A DNA stretch of 64,000 nt, from positions 372,001-436,000 of the forward strand of contig NZ_LT630003.1 in NCBI RefSeq assembly GCF_900105615.1, read 5' to 3'. The notes beneath the pieces were generated by a model. It saw only the letters and a list, made by a program, of their open reading frames with translations. It did no database searches and was not told the origin of the DNA. Source of the stretch: Lacrimispora sphenoides JCM 1415 (GTDB taxonomy: Bacteria; Bacillota; Clostridia; Lachnospirales; Lachnospiraceae). The position numbers were made by a program, and so were the translations under genes. Shown here one piece after another: positions 52,904 through 62,528 of this stretch. Numbering within the stretch: position 1 is the stretch's first letter; every line of letters starts with the position of its first letter.

Positions 52904-54769
52904 ATGAAAGACAAGCATACAATTCGTACATTGAGTTTGTTCTCAGGTGCGGGTGGCTTAGATATAGGTTTTCATAAGGCGGGATATGATATTGTTGGTT
53001 GCGTAGAGATAGAAAAACAGTATTGTGATACTTTGATTGCAAATCGAAATATGAAGAGATATTTTAATCCAAATGCAAAAATATATTGTCAGGATATAAG
53101 ACAATTTGATGCAAACGAATTTGTTAATATGGGAATTGAATGTGTTATTGGAGGACCACCATGTCAACCTTTTTCAGCAGCTGGGAGAAGAGCAGGTGGC
53201 GTTCCGGGAATGCAAGATGAAAGAGGAATGTTATTTGAAAGTTATTGTAATGTATTAAGGATTCTTAAGCCAAAAGTATTTGTGTTTGAAAATGTTTATG
53301 GATTAAAGGGTGCAAATAATGGAGAAGCATGGAATGAGATAGTAGCTTCTTTTTCTGAAATAGGGTATATAATAGAAGCAGAAATTTTAGATGCAGCCGA
53401 TTACGGAGTTCCGCAACACAGAGAGAGATTGATTCTTGTAGGAAGACTTGACGGAGATTATTCGTTTCCAGAGCCAACTAATGGACCAGATTCTTCATCA
53501 GGTAAACAATTAGTTTCAATTTTCGATGCAATAAAGGATCTAAAAGACGAAGCAAGTGGGAGTGAGGATTTAGGTGGCATGTACGGTCATCTTTTACCAC
53601 TTATACCAGAAGGATTAAATTATTCCTTTTTTACAAAGGAAATGGGGTATCCAGAACCATATTTTGCTTGGAGATCCAAATTTCATGATTTTTTGTATAA
53701 GGCAGATAGGAATAAACCTAGTAGAACATTAAAAGCACAGCCAGGCAAATTTACAGGACCATTTCATTGGGATAATAGGCATTTTTCAATACATGAATTA
53801 AAAAGGATTCAAAGTTTTCCTGATGATTATGAATTAACAGGAACAAATACACAAGTCATAGCACAGATTGGTAATTCAGTCCCACCAAAGCTTGCTGAGG
53901 TAATTGCAGTATCAGTTCGGGAACAATTACTGCGTCCTACTGATAATCTAACATATAAGACTCGAGATGTTGGATTTAAATCAACATTCAGAAAACGTCA
54001 AAGAGAAACAAGTAATTATTATAAACAAGTTGCAGAAAACGAAATAATTAAAAGATTTGGTTCAATAAATGCTGATAAAATAATTGGTGCGTACTTTGGT
54101 TTCGATAATAGTTATTATATTGGATATATATCAAAATTTTCGAAGGAGACACTAAAAAAGAAACCAAGTATAAAGCAGACGGAAAAATATCAATCTGTAT
54201 ATAAAATCCAATCAAAATGCCAAAACGAGAATATTGATATTGATATGACAATGTGTAATGGTAAAAATTTACTAAAGGGAACAATATGTATTAGAGGTCT
54301 TCGTAAATACTTGTTAAAAGTTGATACTCTTCAATTGACATTTAAAATAGGAGATATATGTAATATATTTGATGTGTGGGATGTAATTCAAAAAGAGTTA
54401 GTAGACATGAGTCAGTTCTATTCATTAATTGATATTTATGGTCATTATGCAAATCGTGGAGATACAGTTAAAGTTTCTACATTATTCCAAGAGATACCAG
54501 ATAATGAAACATTAATAAAAGAAATTAATTTTTTCGGCGACTCGGATAACTGTGGTTTATATATATCAAGAGCAGATGTATCGGAAAAAATGGGATTATC
54601 AATCGAAGATATAGACAAATTTGTTGAGAAAATGAGAAATCTACGTTTTGATGTACGAACCGCAAAAACACATCCTACAATACGAACAGATGAAATTATT
54701 TGTACTTATCCATTTCCAATGTTATCAGAAAGAGTTTTATTTAATAAAAAAAGTGTGAGGGAGGCATAA
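52904..54769 (+). CDS. DNA cytosine-5 methyltransferase with long C-terminal extension
   Basis: Modification enzyme of a type II system. Motif I is LSLFSGAGGLDIGFHKAGY, motif IV is GGPPCQPFSAAGRR with the catalytic Cys87, motif VI is ENVYG, motif VIII is QHRERLILVG, and motif X is AQIGNSVPPKLAEVIAVSV near residue 330. The catalytic part thus ends at about 340, and 280 further residues without recognised similarity follow (predicted helical plus a winged-helix-like end, DKFVEKMRNLRFDVRTA). The extension might bind DNA or the partner endonuclease. The target site cannot be read from the sequence. The endonuclease gene starts four bases after its stop. Confidence 0.9.
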   Translation: MKDKHTIRTLSLFSGAGGLDIGFHKAGYDIVGCVEIEKQYCDTLIANRNMKRYFNPNAKIYCQDIRQFDANEFVNMGIECVIGGPPCQPFSAAGRRAGGVPGMQDERGMLFESYCNVLRILKPKVFVFENVYGLKGANNGEAWNEIVASFSEIGYIIEAEILDAADYGVPQHRERLILVGRLDGDYSFPEPTNGPDSSSGKQLVSIFDAIKDLKDEASGSEDLGGMYGHLLPLIPEGLNYSFFTKEMGYPEPYFAWRSKFHDFLYKADRNKPSRTLKAQPGKFTGPFHWDNRHFSIHELKRIQSFPDDYELTGTNTQVIAQIGNSVPPKLAEVIAVSVREQLLRPTDNLTYKTRDVGFKSTFRKRQRETSNYYKQVAENEIIKRFGSINADKIIGAYFGFDNSYYIGYISKFSKETLKKKPSIKQTEKYQSVYKIQSKCQNENIDIDMTMCNGKNLLKGTICIRGLRKYLLKVDTLQLTFKIGDICNIFDVWDVIQKELVDMSQFYSLIDIYGHYANRGDTVKVSTLFQEIPDNETLIKEINFFGDSDNCGLYISRADVSEKMGLSIEDIDKFVEKMRNLRFDVRTAKTHPTIRTDEIICTYPFPMLSERVLFNKKSVREA

Positions 54770-54772
54770 ACT

Positions 54773-55933
54773 ATGTGTGACAATTCAGAAAAGAAAGAAA
54801 TTGCTTCAGACGTTTCGGAACAACAAGAGAAAGAGTTGCTAAATAATATTCTTTCAAAATGTTATGATGAAGCTGAGAATGAATTTAAAAAAGATAATCA
54901 GACAGACTTAATAACCTATATTGGTGATGAGGATGCAAAAACAATTATTGAGTTAGCAAACATAAAACATGCATCAAGAGGAGCGGCACTTACGCTTGCA
55001 ATCTATAAAATTCTTCATCCAGAGCAGGATATTAGAAATCATAAGTCCGAATATGAAAACGGCTTTTCAGCAAGGGGGGTAGATACAAAAGTAACAGTTC
55101 CTTTTTTACTTGAACACGGATTACCATATAATGTAGAGTCGCATTGGCTTAGTCAGACATTGTCATTTGCTGGTCCATTTTTGCCGGATTCAGTTCTTAA
55201 AACAGTTCCCAAAAAAGCAGGACCTGATTTAATCATAACTGCTAATCTAATACAGAATGCAGACAGTAATGAACGTTTAGAAAAAATTGTTATCTTAATT
55301 TTAGAGAAAATGATTGAGGAGAGGAACAAAGGGAAAATACCACTAACGAAGCCAAAAAACTTAAGTATAGACCAAGTGATGCAATTATTGCATGAACATT
55401 TTAAGAGTCCTTATCAGAAAAATGCTCCTAGACTCCCTCAAGTTGCATTGTATGCAATGTACCAATGTCTAATGAAGGACGTTGGAAGATATTCTGATTT
55501 TGAGTTAAAACCGTTGGAGAGAATGAAGACTGCAAATAGAAAAAGTGGTACTGTAGGTGACATTGATATCTGGAAAGATGGGAGACCGATTGAAGCTGTA
55601 GAAATAAAATTTGAAATTCCAATTAATAAGTCACATGTAAGTGAAACAATGCAAAAAGTTAGAGCAGAATCAGTTGAAAGGTATTTTATTTTATCTACGG
55701 CAGAGACATTACCTAGCGATATAGATGAAATACAGAGAATGAAAGATGATTTTATGAAAACAAATGGATGCGAAATAATAGTAAATGGTGTTTATGGTAC
55801 ATTAAAATATTATTTACGTTTACTAGAATCAACAAATGAGTTTATAAATTCATATACGGATTTATTGTCTATTGATGAAGATGTTAATTATGAGCATAAG
55901 AGTGCGTGGAATAAAATATGTGCTGAAAGATAG
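54773..55933 (+). CDS. Type II restriction endonuclease, SacI/HaeII-like
   Basis: Restriction partner of the methyltransferase, 386 residues. Family-like segments are HASRGAALTLAIYKILHPEQDIRNHKSE, NGFSARGVDTKVTVPFL and ESHWLSQTLSFAGPF, then ANRKSGTVGDIDIWKDGRPIEAVEIKFE, which holds the PD-(D/E)XK site (Asp in GDIDI, Glu-Ile-Lys in VEIKFE). I associate it with the SacI/HaeII group from memory of these segments; the recognition sequence is not determined. GAGGGAGG precedes the ATG, and a strong terminator follows, so the three-gene unit ends here. Confidence 0.8.
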   Translation: MCDNSEKKEIASDVSEQQEKELLNNILSKCYDEAENEFKKDNQTDLITYIGDEDAKTIIELANIKHASRGAALTLAIYKILHPEQDIRNHKSEYENGFSARGVDTKVTVPFLLEHGLPYNVESHWLSQTLSFAGPFLPDSVLKTVPKKAGPDLIITANLIQNADSNERLEKIVILILEKMIEERNKGKIPLTKPKNLSIDQVMQLLHEHFKSPYQKNAPRLPQVALYAMYQCLMKDVGRYSDFELKPLERMKTANRKSGTVGDIDIWKDGRPIEAVEIKFEIPINKSHVSETMQKVRAESVERYFILSTAETLPSDIDEIQRMKDDFMKTNGCEIIVNGVYGTLKYYLRLLESTNEFINSYTDLLSIDEDVNYEHKSAWNKICAER

Positions 55934-55940
55934 TGAGTGT

Positions 55941-55974
55941 AAAATAACCAGAGTAATATTCTGGTTATTTTTTT
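55941..55974 (+). terminator. Rho-independent terminator of the R-M unit
   Basis: AAAATAACCAG and CTGGTTATTTT form a perfect stem, loop of nine bases, followed by a T-tract. Confidence 0.92.
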
Positions 55975-56171
55975 GTGTGCAGAGGTGCAACCTTTGACGG
56001 AGTTGAGAGGCAGAGCCTTCAACAAGTTAAGGGCGGTAACCATTGCCCAGGTTAATAATGCTTGCGTCATTAAATACTGGGTATTACGATGACGTATAAT
56101 TAATTACGCAAATTTTTTTTAATAGACATGGTCTATAGTCGTTTGGTAAAATTAAGTCACCACAACCAAAT
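55975..56171. other. Short decayed region before IS256 fragment
   Basis: A stretch translating as LRGRAFNKLRAVTIAQVNNACVIKYWVLR on the plus strand (about 56,005-56,091) reads like a remnant of a protein gene, but I cannot name it. Nothing else is supported here. Confidence 0.3.
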
Positions 56172-56710
56172 ACTCTCAACGCCTTGCTGGATCATGAAGC
56201 AGATGAACTCGTTAATGCTGAAAAATACGAACCTTCCGGTGATCACAAAGGGTATCGTTCCGGACATAACAGCAGAAACTTTCAACCACTGCCGGTGAGG
56301 TCAAATTGAAGATGCCAAAGTTAAAAGGCGTTCCGTTTGAAACTGCCTTTATTGAGCGATATTGCCGCAGAGAATGCTCTGTGGAAGAAGCCCTCATTGA
56401 AATGTACCCCGCGGGTGTTTCTGTCCGCCGCGTTGAAGACATTACCGAGGCGTTATGGGGAACCAAGATTTCACCTGGAACTATAAGCAATCTAAATAAA
56501 AAGGCCTATGAACATATTGAAACGTGGAGAAGCCGCAAACTTACCGGTTCTTATCCGTATGTCTTTATAGATGGTGTTTACTTAAAGCGTAGCTGGGACG
56601 GCGAAATACAAAACGTCTCTATCCTTGTTGCCATTGGAGTCAACGAGGATGGATGTCGTGAAATTATTGGCGCGGCCGAAGGCATGAAGGAAGACCGTGA
56701 AAGCTGGTGA
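56172..56710 (+). pseudogene. IS256-family transposase fragment
   Basis: The first frame (TLNALLDHEADELVNAEKYE) and, after a frameshift near 56,285, the second frame (TTAGEVKLKMPKLKGVPFETA; VEEALIEMYPAGVSVRRVEDITEALWG; YVFIDGVYLKRSW with the first catalytic Asp; GAAEGMKEDRESW) are the N-terminal half of a Mutator/IS256 transposase. A stop follows at 56708 and the second half, including the rest of the DDE site, is lost. Confidence 0.88.
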
Positions 56711-57280
56711 CATTCTTTGTATAATTATCCTGAAAGGATTGCCTAATGGGTATTAGTCGAAAAACCGGAAGCTTGCAGCAAATATGTCAATGGTGCAATT
56801 GATAATGAACTTTATCGTGCGATTGAACAAATTAATTTGTTGTTTGAAGAATATACAAAAACTATTATATAGTCTTTGATTAATGTTATCTCTACCCTCC
56901 TGGGAGTCGGGCAGATGGGTTGGGTGGTCGGAATGGTATACAAAGAAAAGGGAATCTTTGATAAATATACAAGTTTTTGGAACTAAAAAAATGTAATGAA
57001 ACAAAGAAGTTAGAGAGATATTTTAGAACCCAGCATTCAATATCAGCTAATTGATATGATTGAAAAAAGCTAAAGAAAAGGTGAATTTGTCGACGTTTTA
57101 AACACAAATGGAGACCTAGATCCCTGGCCCTTTTATAATATATTGCTGGTGGTAAAAAGAGAAAAAATTCTTGAAAATCAACATTAAATTAAAACTGCAA
57201 TTGTCAGAAATGGAAAACTTATAAACATTGATTATCATATGAAACATTGGACAACATGGACATAAAAAAGGAAATAAAAT
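56711..57280. other. Gene-free region with decayed coding remnants
   Basis: Several short frames resemble pieces of former genes (for example CSKYVNGAIDNELYRAIEQI around 56,773-56,835 and EFVDVLNTNGDLDPWPFYNI around 57,085-57,145), but all carry stops and none can be identified. It has no clear promoter, apart from AAAGGAA before the next start. Confidence 0.45.
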
Positions 57281-57799
57281 ATGATTCTTTCAGATAAACA
57301 TCAAGCAAGAAAATTAATTGAAATTATTGAATCAAACATTAAAAAAACAAAGGATCAAATTGTAGCTATTCTTGCTGAAAATGAAGCAAAAGATGCCCTT
57401 GCAAATCTTAAATTTGATAAAACATCTTTTGATCCATTAAGTGGTGAGCCAATTAACTTTATTGAAATGCTTAACCAGGCGTATTCAGATCTTGTGGTAC
57501 TAAAGGCTGTTGAAGATCTTATGAGTAGATACGAGGACAAAGCCTTAGAGCTTAATATGGGTGCATTAACTGGCTTTGATATTGTATCTACAGACAAGAA
57601 AGTTGTTGCAGAGTGTTTTGCAACAGTAACAGCCTTCAATAACCAAAAAATAAAAAAGGATTCTAAGAAGCTGATGCAGTTAAATGATGACGTTAAAAGA
57701 TACATATATTTCTATTCAAGAGAAGATTCACAAGATAGAATAGTAGCTTTTACTGAAAAATATGGAAGCATAAAATACATAAGAATTGAGGCGTTTTAA
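57281..57799 (+). CDS. Unrecognised protein, possible nuclease-like fold
   Basis: A 172-residue protein without an assigned family. The N-terminal half is a helical/coiled segment (ARKLIEIIESNIKKTKDQIVAILAE). The C-terminal half reads LTGFDIVSTDKKVVAECFATVTAFNNQKIKKDSKKL, where Asp, a beta strand and a following Glu with a downstream Lys are in the order of a PD-(D/E)XK fold, but the E-x-K element is not canonical, so this is a guess. AAAGGAAAT precedes the ATG. It abuts the next gene without a gap. Confidence 0.5.
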   Translation: MILSDKHQARKLIEIIESNIKKTKDQIVAILAENEAKDALANLKFDKTSFDPLSGEPINFIEMLNQAYSDLVVLKAVEDLMSRYEDKALELNMGALTGFDIVSTDKKVVAECFATVTAFNNQKIKKDSKKLMQLNDDVKRYIYFYSREDSQDRIVAFTEKYGSIKYIRIEAF

Positions 57800-58432
57800 G
57801 TGAGTGAATCAATTACACTTAGTGAAGTTAAAAAAATATGTTCTACAATTAATGTAGGTAAGCTATTGAAAGACAGTAAACAGAGTTACGCTGAGATTTG
57901 TCGATTTGGGAGTATTACTGATAGGAATCAAATAAAAAGCATTCAGAAAACAATAAGAAAACATAAATTATTTGATTATGTTGATGAAGATCAAAAACAT
58001 TTATGGGCTTTTTATGGTTATATCGGAGCTGATGATTGGGTTTGTATTGAAGTTGGGAGTAGCGATGATATTTTAGAAGAGATCTGTGGAATTGTGAAGT
58101 TGATGTATGAACCTTCTTGTGATGTGGATAAAAGATCTGTTCTTCATAAGGATGTAGTAATATATAAATCAAAGAGTTATACGGATAAGATTTGCTATAA
58201 ATATCGATACATGAACAAATTGTTTAATGAATTCTGGTGGATTGAAATTAATGTAGATAATCACCAAGATGGTAATGATAATGGATATGATAAAATTAAT
58301 TTTGCAGAAGTGTCATATGCAGTTAAGAATAAGGCTCTGATTTGGAATCCGGCACCAACTACTACAGATAGAAAAAATAGAACAAATACAGAAAAACAGA
58401 TTTTAGCTGAGGTTTACAAAATAAATTCGTAA
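57800..58432 (+). CDS. Unrecognised protein paired with the preceding gene
   Basis: A 210-residue protein with no recognised family. It starts with GTG directly after the TAA of the previous gene, so translation is coupled. It has a helical N terminus (SESITLSEVKKICSTINVGKLLKDSKQSYAEICRFG), a beta-rich centre with many aromatic residues (KHLWAFYGYIGADDWVCIEVGSSDD; YRYMNKLFNEFWWIEINVDN), and a Thr/Arg/Lys-rich C terminus. The pair may form a two-component accessory or defence module. Confidence 0.5.
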   Translation: MSESITLSEVKKICSTINVGKLLKDSKQSYAEICRFGSITDRNQIKSIQKTIRKHKLFDYVDEDQKHLWAFYGYIGADDWVCIEVGSSDDILEEICGIVKLMYEPSCDVDKRSVLHKDVVIYKSKSYTDKICYKYRYMNKLFNEFWWIEINVDNHQDGNDNGYDKINFAEVSYAVKNKALIWNPAPTTTDRKNRTNTEKQILAEVYKINS

Positions 58433-58563
58433 ATAAGTAGAATATATATTTGACGTAAATAAGAGATCTTAGAATTTTGCAAAAAGGAAAAGCGCAAGGT
58501 AACAGCGAAGGATATTATTAATGCTTTGTTTCCCGGTAAACCACAGCCGTTTTTAAAGCAAAT

Positions 58564-58878
58564 ATGAAGGTGGCCTTTATCAATTTAATTCCAGTTATTA
58601 TCTATGCTGCTGTTATTACAGGTCAGTTTATGGATAAGTTCTCTGGAGGTATTAAAATCGGTGTGGGAATTGTTTTTGTTATTGCGTATATGGCATTAAC
58701 ATTGATTCCTTATGTTCCTTTTGCAGTAAACATTGCAAGCACGATAATGTATGCAGGTCTGCTTTGGGCTTTGTGTGATAAGGTTGGAGCTACTGTGGTA
58801 AGAATCTTTTTGAAGGTGATTACCGCTGGATTTGTTGGTTTATTAGAGCTTAGCATTGCAATGGCGAGGAAAGATTAA
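58564..58878 (+). CDS. Small integral membrane protein
   Basis: A 104-residue, almost wholly hydrophobic protein with three or four predicted transmembrane helices (INLIPVIIYAAVITGQFM; IKIGVGIVFVIAYMALTLI; FAVNIASTIMYAGLLWALC; VVRIFLKVITAGFVGLLELSI). No family recognised. No good Shine-Dalgarno site precedes the ATG. Just upstream (58,470-58,566) another frame gives VTAKDIINALFPGKPQPFLKQI, a likely remnant of a broken gene. Small membrane proteins occur as effectors in defence islands, but function here is unknown. Confidence 0.5.
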   Translation: MKVAFINLIPVIIYAAVITGQFMDKFSGGIKIGVGIVFVIAYMALTLIPYVPFAVNIASTIMYAGLLWALCDKVGATVVRIFLKVITAGFVGLLELSIAMARKD

Positions 58879-58940
58879 ACCTTGTTATGCTTAACGATGC
58901 AGTTCCTGCAGGAGTTAAATTAGAGTAGGTTATAAAACTA

Positions 58941-59002
58941 GTGTCTTAGATTAAATATCGATATCAAATATATTAAATATCTAGGACGCATTTTATTTTT
59001 AT
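58941..59002 (+). terminator. Terminator upstream of mcrB
   Basis: GTGTCTTAGAT pairs with ATCTAGGACGC (with G-T pairs) around a long loop and is followed by ATTTTATTTTTATT. Confidence 0.65.
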
Positions 59003-59134
59003 TGAAAGTATTCGCTAAGACGAATATAATCAAAAATAGGTATATTGTTGTCTAATCGGAGGATAGATAATGGATAATGGGACATAAAAACAAATAGAAT
59101 AGAAGCTGGTAATAAATGTAAAGGAGGAAGAACA

Positions 59135-61213
59135 ATGGCTATTCCAAAATTTGATGAGAAAAGTATAATTGAGGCACTTAAGTTCATTGATGAGAATGGT
59201 GTACCTGACAAAAATAAAAGTACACAGTATGTGCTCGTAACAGAAGACGGAAAAAAGTATCCTCCTAAATATGTAATTGCAGTGGCAGATCATATTGAAA
59301 ACGGAGTAGAAATAGCAACTGACGGATATAATGCAGTTGAAGCAAAGGGATACTTTGAGGCACGTGGATATAAAATTGAAATTAAACAGGAGAAGTTTGA
59401 GCTTACGATCACAGCTGAGTCTATTGTTTCAACAGATAATAGATTTATTATTGATGATCTTGGCTTGGGAGATAACTATGAGCCAATAGATGCTTATTTT
59501 ATATCCGCAAATAAAGAGACTATTCGAAGAAAAAGAAATAAAAGTGAAAATAGAATATCAAATCAGTCTTTACCAAGATTGGCTTTCCAGATTTATGAAA
59601 AGCAGATTGTGTCTTTGTCTGATTTAGATAAAAAGGAGTTCCCTGTATGTAAGTATAATCCTAACCAGGATTATGTTCGTGGAATATTCCCAAGTGAAGA
59701 AGCGTATAAACAGTACAAAAATTCTATGGAGTTTTTAACATACTGGAGAGAAAATGGTCCTAAGTTTATTATCTACTCTTGGAATGTATTTTCAACACTT
59801 ATCTTTGTTCAGGAGTGCTTAAAACGATTCGGAAATACAGGAGATAAGTTCATTTTGGTTTATAGAGATAAGACCAAGACTGAAAATACTGTAGCAAAGG
59901 CTGTAGAAGCAGAAGAGAAAAAATCTTCACAAGAGTGTAAGAATCCTTATTCTAAACTGTTATTAGAATCGAAGAATATCATCTTCAGAGGAGCTCCTGG
60001 TACAGGAAAGTCTTATCTTGCCAAGCAAATTGCTGCAGATATTATTAGTAATGGGTACACCAATCAGTATGCTGATTTAACTGACGAACAGAGAAGACAG
60101 GTTGAATTTGTTCAATTTCATCCAAGCTATGACTATTCGGATTTTGTGGAAGGTCTTCGTCCAAAGATGAATGAAGATGGAAGCATGGGATTTGAATTAC
60201 AAGATGGTATCTTTAAGAGCTTTGTTGATAAAGCAAGAAGCAACTTTGAGGATTCTCAGAAGTCAAAAGAAATCAGAGAACAAGAGGTTTCTGCAAAAAC
60301 CATTATGGCTAATTTCTTTGCCAATATTGAATATGGAGACAATGAGTATCAGACAATTAAGGGAAGTAAGTTCTCTATTACAAATGTAGATGATAAACAT
60401 ATTTACATTTCAATTCCAGGTAATGAAACAGCTGACAAGCTTAGTTTGAATATTGCTGAAGTTCGTAAGATGCTAGAATCAGGCATGGAGTTTAATAAGG
60501 TCAGTGATATCACAAACTTTTTTGGAAAGCAGTTTGCAACTCAGTCTTATTCATATGACTTTGCACTTTTTAAGGCAATTAAAGAGGCTGGATCAGATGG
60601 GATAAAAGCTTCTGTTGCACCGGAAGAGTTGAAAAAATATATCTTCATTATCGATGAGATTAACCGTGGTGAGATTTCAAAGATTTTTGGAGAATTATTC
60701 TTCTCAATCGATCCTGGTTATCGTGGTAAATCAGGTGAGGTTGCTACACAGTATTCAAATATGCATGCAAATCCTGATGAGAAGTTCTATATCCCAGAGA
60801 ATGTATATATTATTGGAACAATGAACGATATTGATAGATCTGTGGATAGCTTTGACTTCGCAATGCGTAGAAGATTTAGATTTATTGAAATCAAAGCAGA
60901 TGATACGCAGGACATGCTGGAATCATTAGAGAATGAAGAACTTAAGAATGATGCTGTTAATAGAATGGATAAGCTGAATGCAGAGATTCTTAAGGTAGAT
61001 GACTTGAATGAGAACTATCAGATTGGTGCTTCATATTTCCTTAAATTAAAGACATTAAGCTTTGATGATCTTTGGACTGACTACCTGCATCCGTTATTAC
61101 AAGATTATGTTCGTGGATTATACGACGAAGAGGGCATCATGAAGAGATTTGCCAGAGCATATGGATATCAAGCTTTAGGTGAAGGTGATGCAGATGAAGC
61201 AACTGAAAATTAA
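59135..61213 (+). CDS. mcrB: McrB-type AAA+ GTPase/ATPase of a McrBC restriction system
   Basis: Motor subunit of a modification-dependent restriction enzyme, 692 residues. The N-terminal region (about 1-90, with KYPPKYVIAVADHI) resembles the head domain of ScoMcrA-like proteins; residues 90-250 would form the specificity domain that reads modified DNA. The AAA+ motor has Walker A GAPGTGKS at 286-293, Walker B IDEINRGE with Asp507/Glu508, and the McrB signature MNDIDRS (Asn564) followed by FAMRRRFRF with the arginine finger. AAAGGAGG lies before the ATG. The gene overlaps mcrC by 20 bases. Confidence 0.9.
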   Translation: MAIPKFDEKSIIEALKFIDENGVPDKNKSTQYVLVTEDGKKYPPKYVIAVADHIENGVEIATDGYNAVEAKGYFEARGYKIEIKQEKFELTITAESIVSTDNRFIIDDLGLGDNYEPIDAYFISANKETIRRKRNKSENRISNQSLPRLAFQIYEKQIVSLSDLDKKEFPVCKYNPNQDYVRGIFPSEEAYKQYKNSMEFLTYWRENGPKFIIYSWNVFSTLIFVQECLKRFGNTGDKFILVYRDKTKTENTVAKAVEAEEKKSSQECKNPYSKLLLESKNIIFRGAPGTGKSYLAKQIAADIISNGYTNQYADLTDEQRRQVEFVQFHPSYDYSDFVEGLRPKMNEDGSMGFELQDGIFKSFVDKARSNFEDSQKSKEIREQEVSAKTIMANFFANIEYGDNEYQTIKGSKFSITNVDDKHIYISIPGNETADKLSLNIAEVRKMLESGMEFNKVSDITNFFGKQFATQSYSYDFALFKAIKEAGSDGIKASVAPEELKKYIFIIDEINRGEISKIFGELFFSIDPGYRGKSGEVATQYSNMHANPDEKFYIPENVYIIGTMNDIDRSVDSFDFAMRRRFRFIEIKADDTQDMLESLENEELKNDAVNRMDKLNAEILKVDDLNENYQIGASYFLKLKTLSFDDLWTDYLHPLLQDYVRGLYDEEGIMKRFARAYGYQALGEGDADEATEN

Positions 61214-62504
61214 GGATAATCAATATAAATTAAAAGAAGAGTTCTTTGAAGTTAAATCCGTAGTAGATCGAGTTGCAGATAAAACATTAGAACAGCTTGA
61301 GCGAGAGGGCATTTTTGTATTTCCTGATATAATTAAAGAAGCAGAGGATATAACAAAGGATCAGATGATTCTTCAAAGCTATAATGATATGTATTGCTCT
61401 GGAAATGTCATGGGATTCCTTGGCTCAGGTGATGAACGTCTCGCAATCGAGTCCAGATTTAGCTTGGGTGAGAATGATTATTTCTTTCAGTATCTATTAG
61501 AAAAAGTGCTGGATTTTCCCAACTTTATTAACTTAAATACTAATGCTAATCAGGACGACAGAATGTTTAACTTGCTGTTATTCCTCTTCCCACATTACCT
61601 CAAGAGTGCTGCGCGCAAAGGAGCATATAAGACTTATATCCGTAATGAATATAATGATGGGAATGTAAGAGGAACAATCGATGTGGCAAGGCATATTAAA
61701 AAGAATATTCCGTTTGTGGGGAATATAGCTTATAGTCAGAGAGAATATTCATTTGATAATTATTTGATGGAGCTCATTCGTCATACAATCGAGTTTATAA
61801 AGAGCAAACCTTATGGTTATAAGCTGCTTAATACAGCAAAAGATGAGGTTAAACTGATAGTAGACTCGACACCGGAATATCATGTTGCCGATATAAGATC
61901 AATTATTGAAGCAAATAAAAAGAAAACGCTTAGGCATGCATATTATCATGAGTATAGAGATCTTCAAAGATTATGTATTTTAATCTTACAGAATCAGAAG
62001 CATCAGTTTGGATTCGTTAATCGAAAAGTATATGGCATTCTCTTTGATGGAGCTTGGCTTTGGGAAGAGTATGTTAATACGCTTATTGGAGATATCTTCT
62101 ATCATCCAATGAATAAAGCTGGAGCAGGTGCTCAACGCTTATTTGCTGGTGGAATTGGTTTGATCTATCCGGATTTTATCGGAAGAGATTCAGAAAACAG
62201 AATCATTGCAGATGCTAAGTATAAGCCAATAGATAATATAGGAAACAAGGATTATCTTCAGGTGCTAGCATATATGTTCAGATTCGATGCAAAGAAGGCA
62301 TATTACCTATATCCAGATGCAAAGGAGTCTGGTGATTTTCTTTTGATGCTCAATTCGGGTTCTACATACGAAAAGAATGTATTAGCCAGAGAAGACATTA
62401 GTATTACTAAGCATGGCTTAAAAATACCGAGTGACTGCGCAAATTATAATGACTTTGTAGAACAAATAAAGATTAGTGAAAGGACTTTTAGTTCATCATT
62501 GTAG
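61194..62504 (+). CDS. mcrC: McrC-type nuclease subunit
   Basis: Endonuclease partner of McrB, 436 residues. The C-terminal PD-(D/E)XK site is intact: Asp327 in YPDFIG and Asp340-Ala-Lys342 in IIADAKYKP, followed by a conserved Gln-containing helix (DYLQVLAYMFRF). The N-terminal half contains the region that docks to the McrB hexamer (GNVRGTIDVARHIKKNIPF is typical). The ATG at 61194 is preferred inside the mcrB 3' end; GTG 61179 and ATG 61188 are alternatives. Confidence 0.9.
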   Translation: MKQLKIKDNQYKLKEEFFEVKSVVDRVADKTLEQLEREGIFVFPDIIKEAEDITKDQMILQSYNDMYCSGNVMGFLGSGDERLAIESRFSLGENDYFFQYLLEKVLDFPNFINLNTNANQDDRMFNLLLFLFPHYLKSAARKGAYKTYIRNEYNDGNVRGTIDVARHIKKNIPFVGNIAYSQREYSFDNYLMELIRHTIEFIKSKPYGYKLLNTAKDEVKLIVDSTPEYHVADIRSIIEANKKKTLRHAYYHEYRDLQRLCILILQNQKHQFGFVNRKVYGILFDGAWLWEEYVNTLIGDIFYHPMNKAGAGAQRLFAGGIGLIYPDFIGRDSENRIIADAKYKPIDNIGNKDYLQVLAYMFRFDAKKAYYLYPDAKESGDFLLMLNSGSTYEKNVLAREDISITKHGLKIPSDCANYNDFVEQIKISERTFSSSL

Positions 62505-62528
62505 TACTAGTTAAAGGGGGAAATAAGC

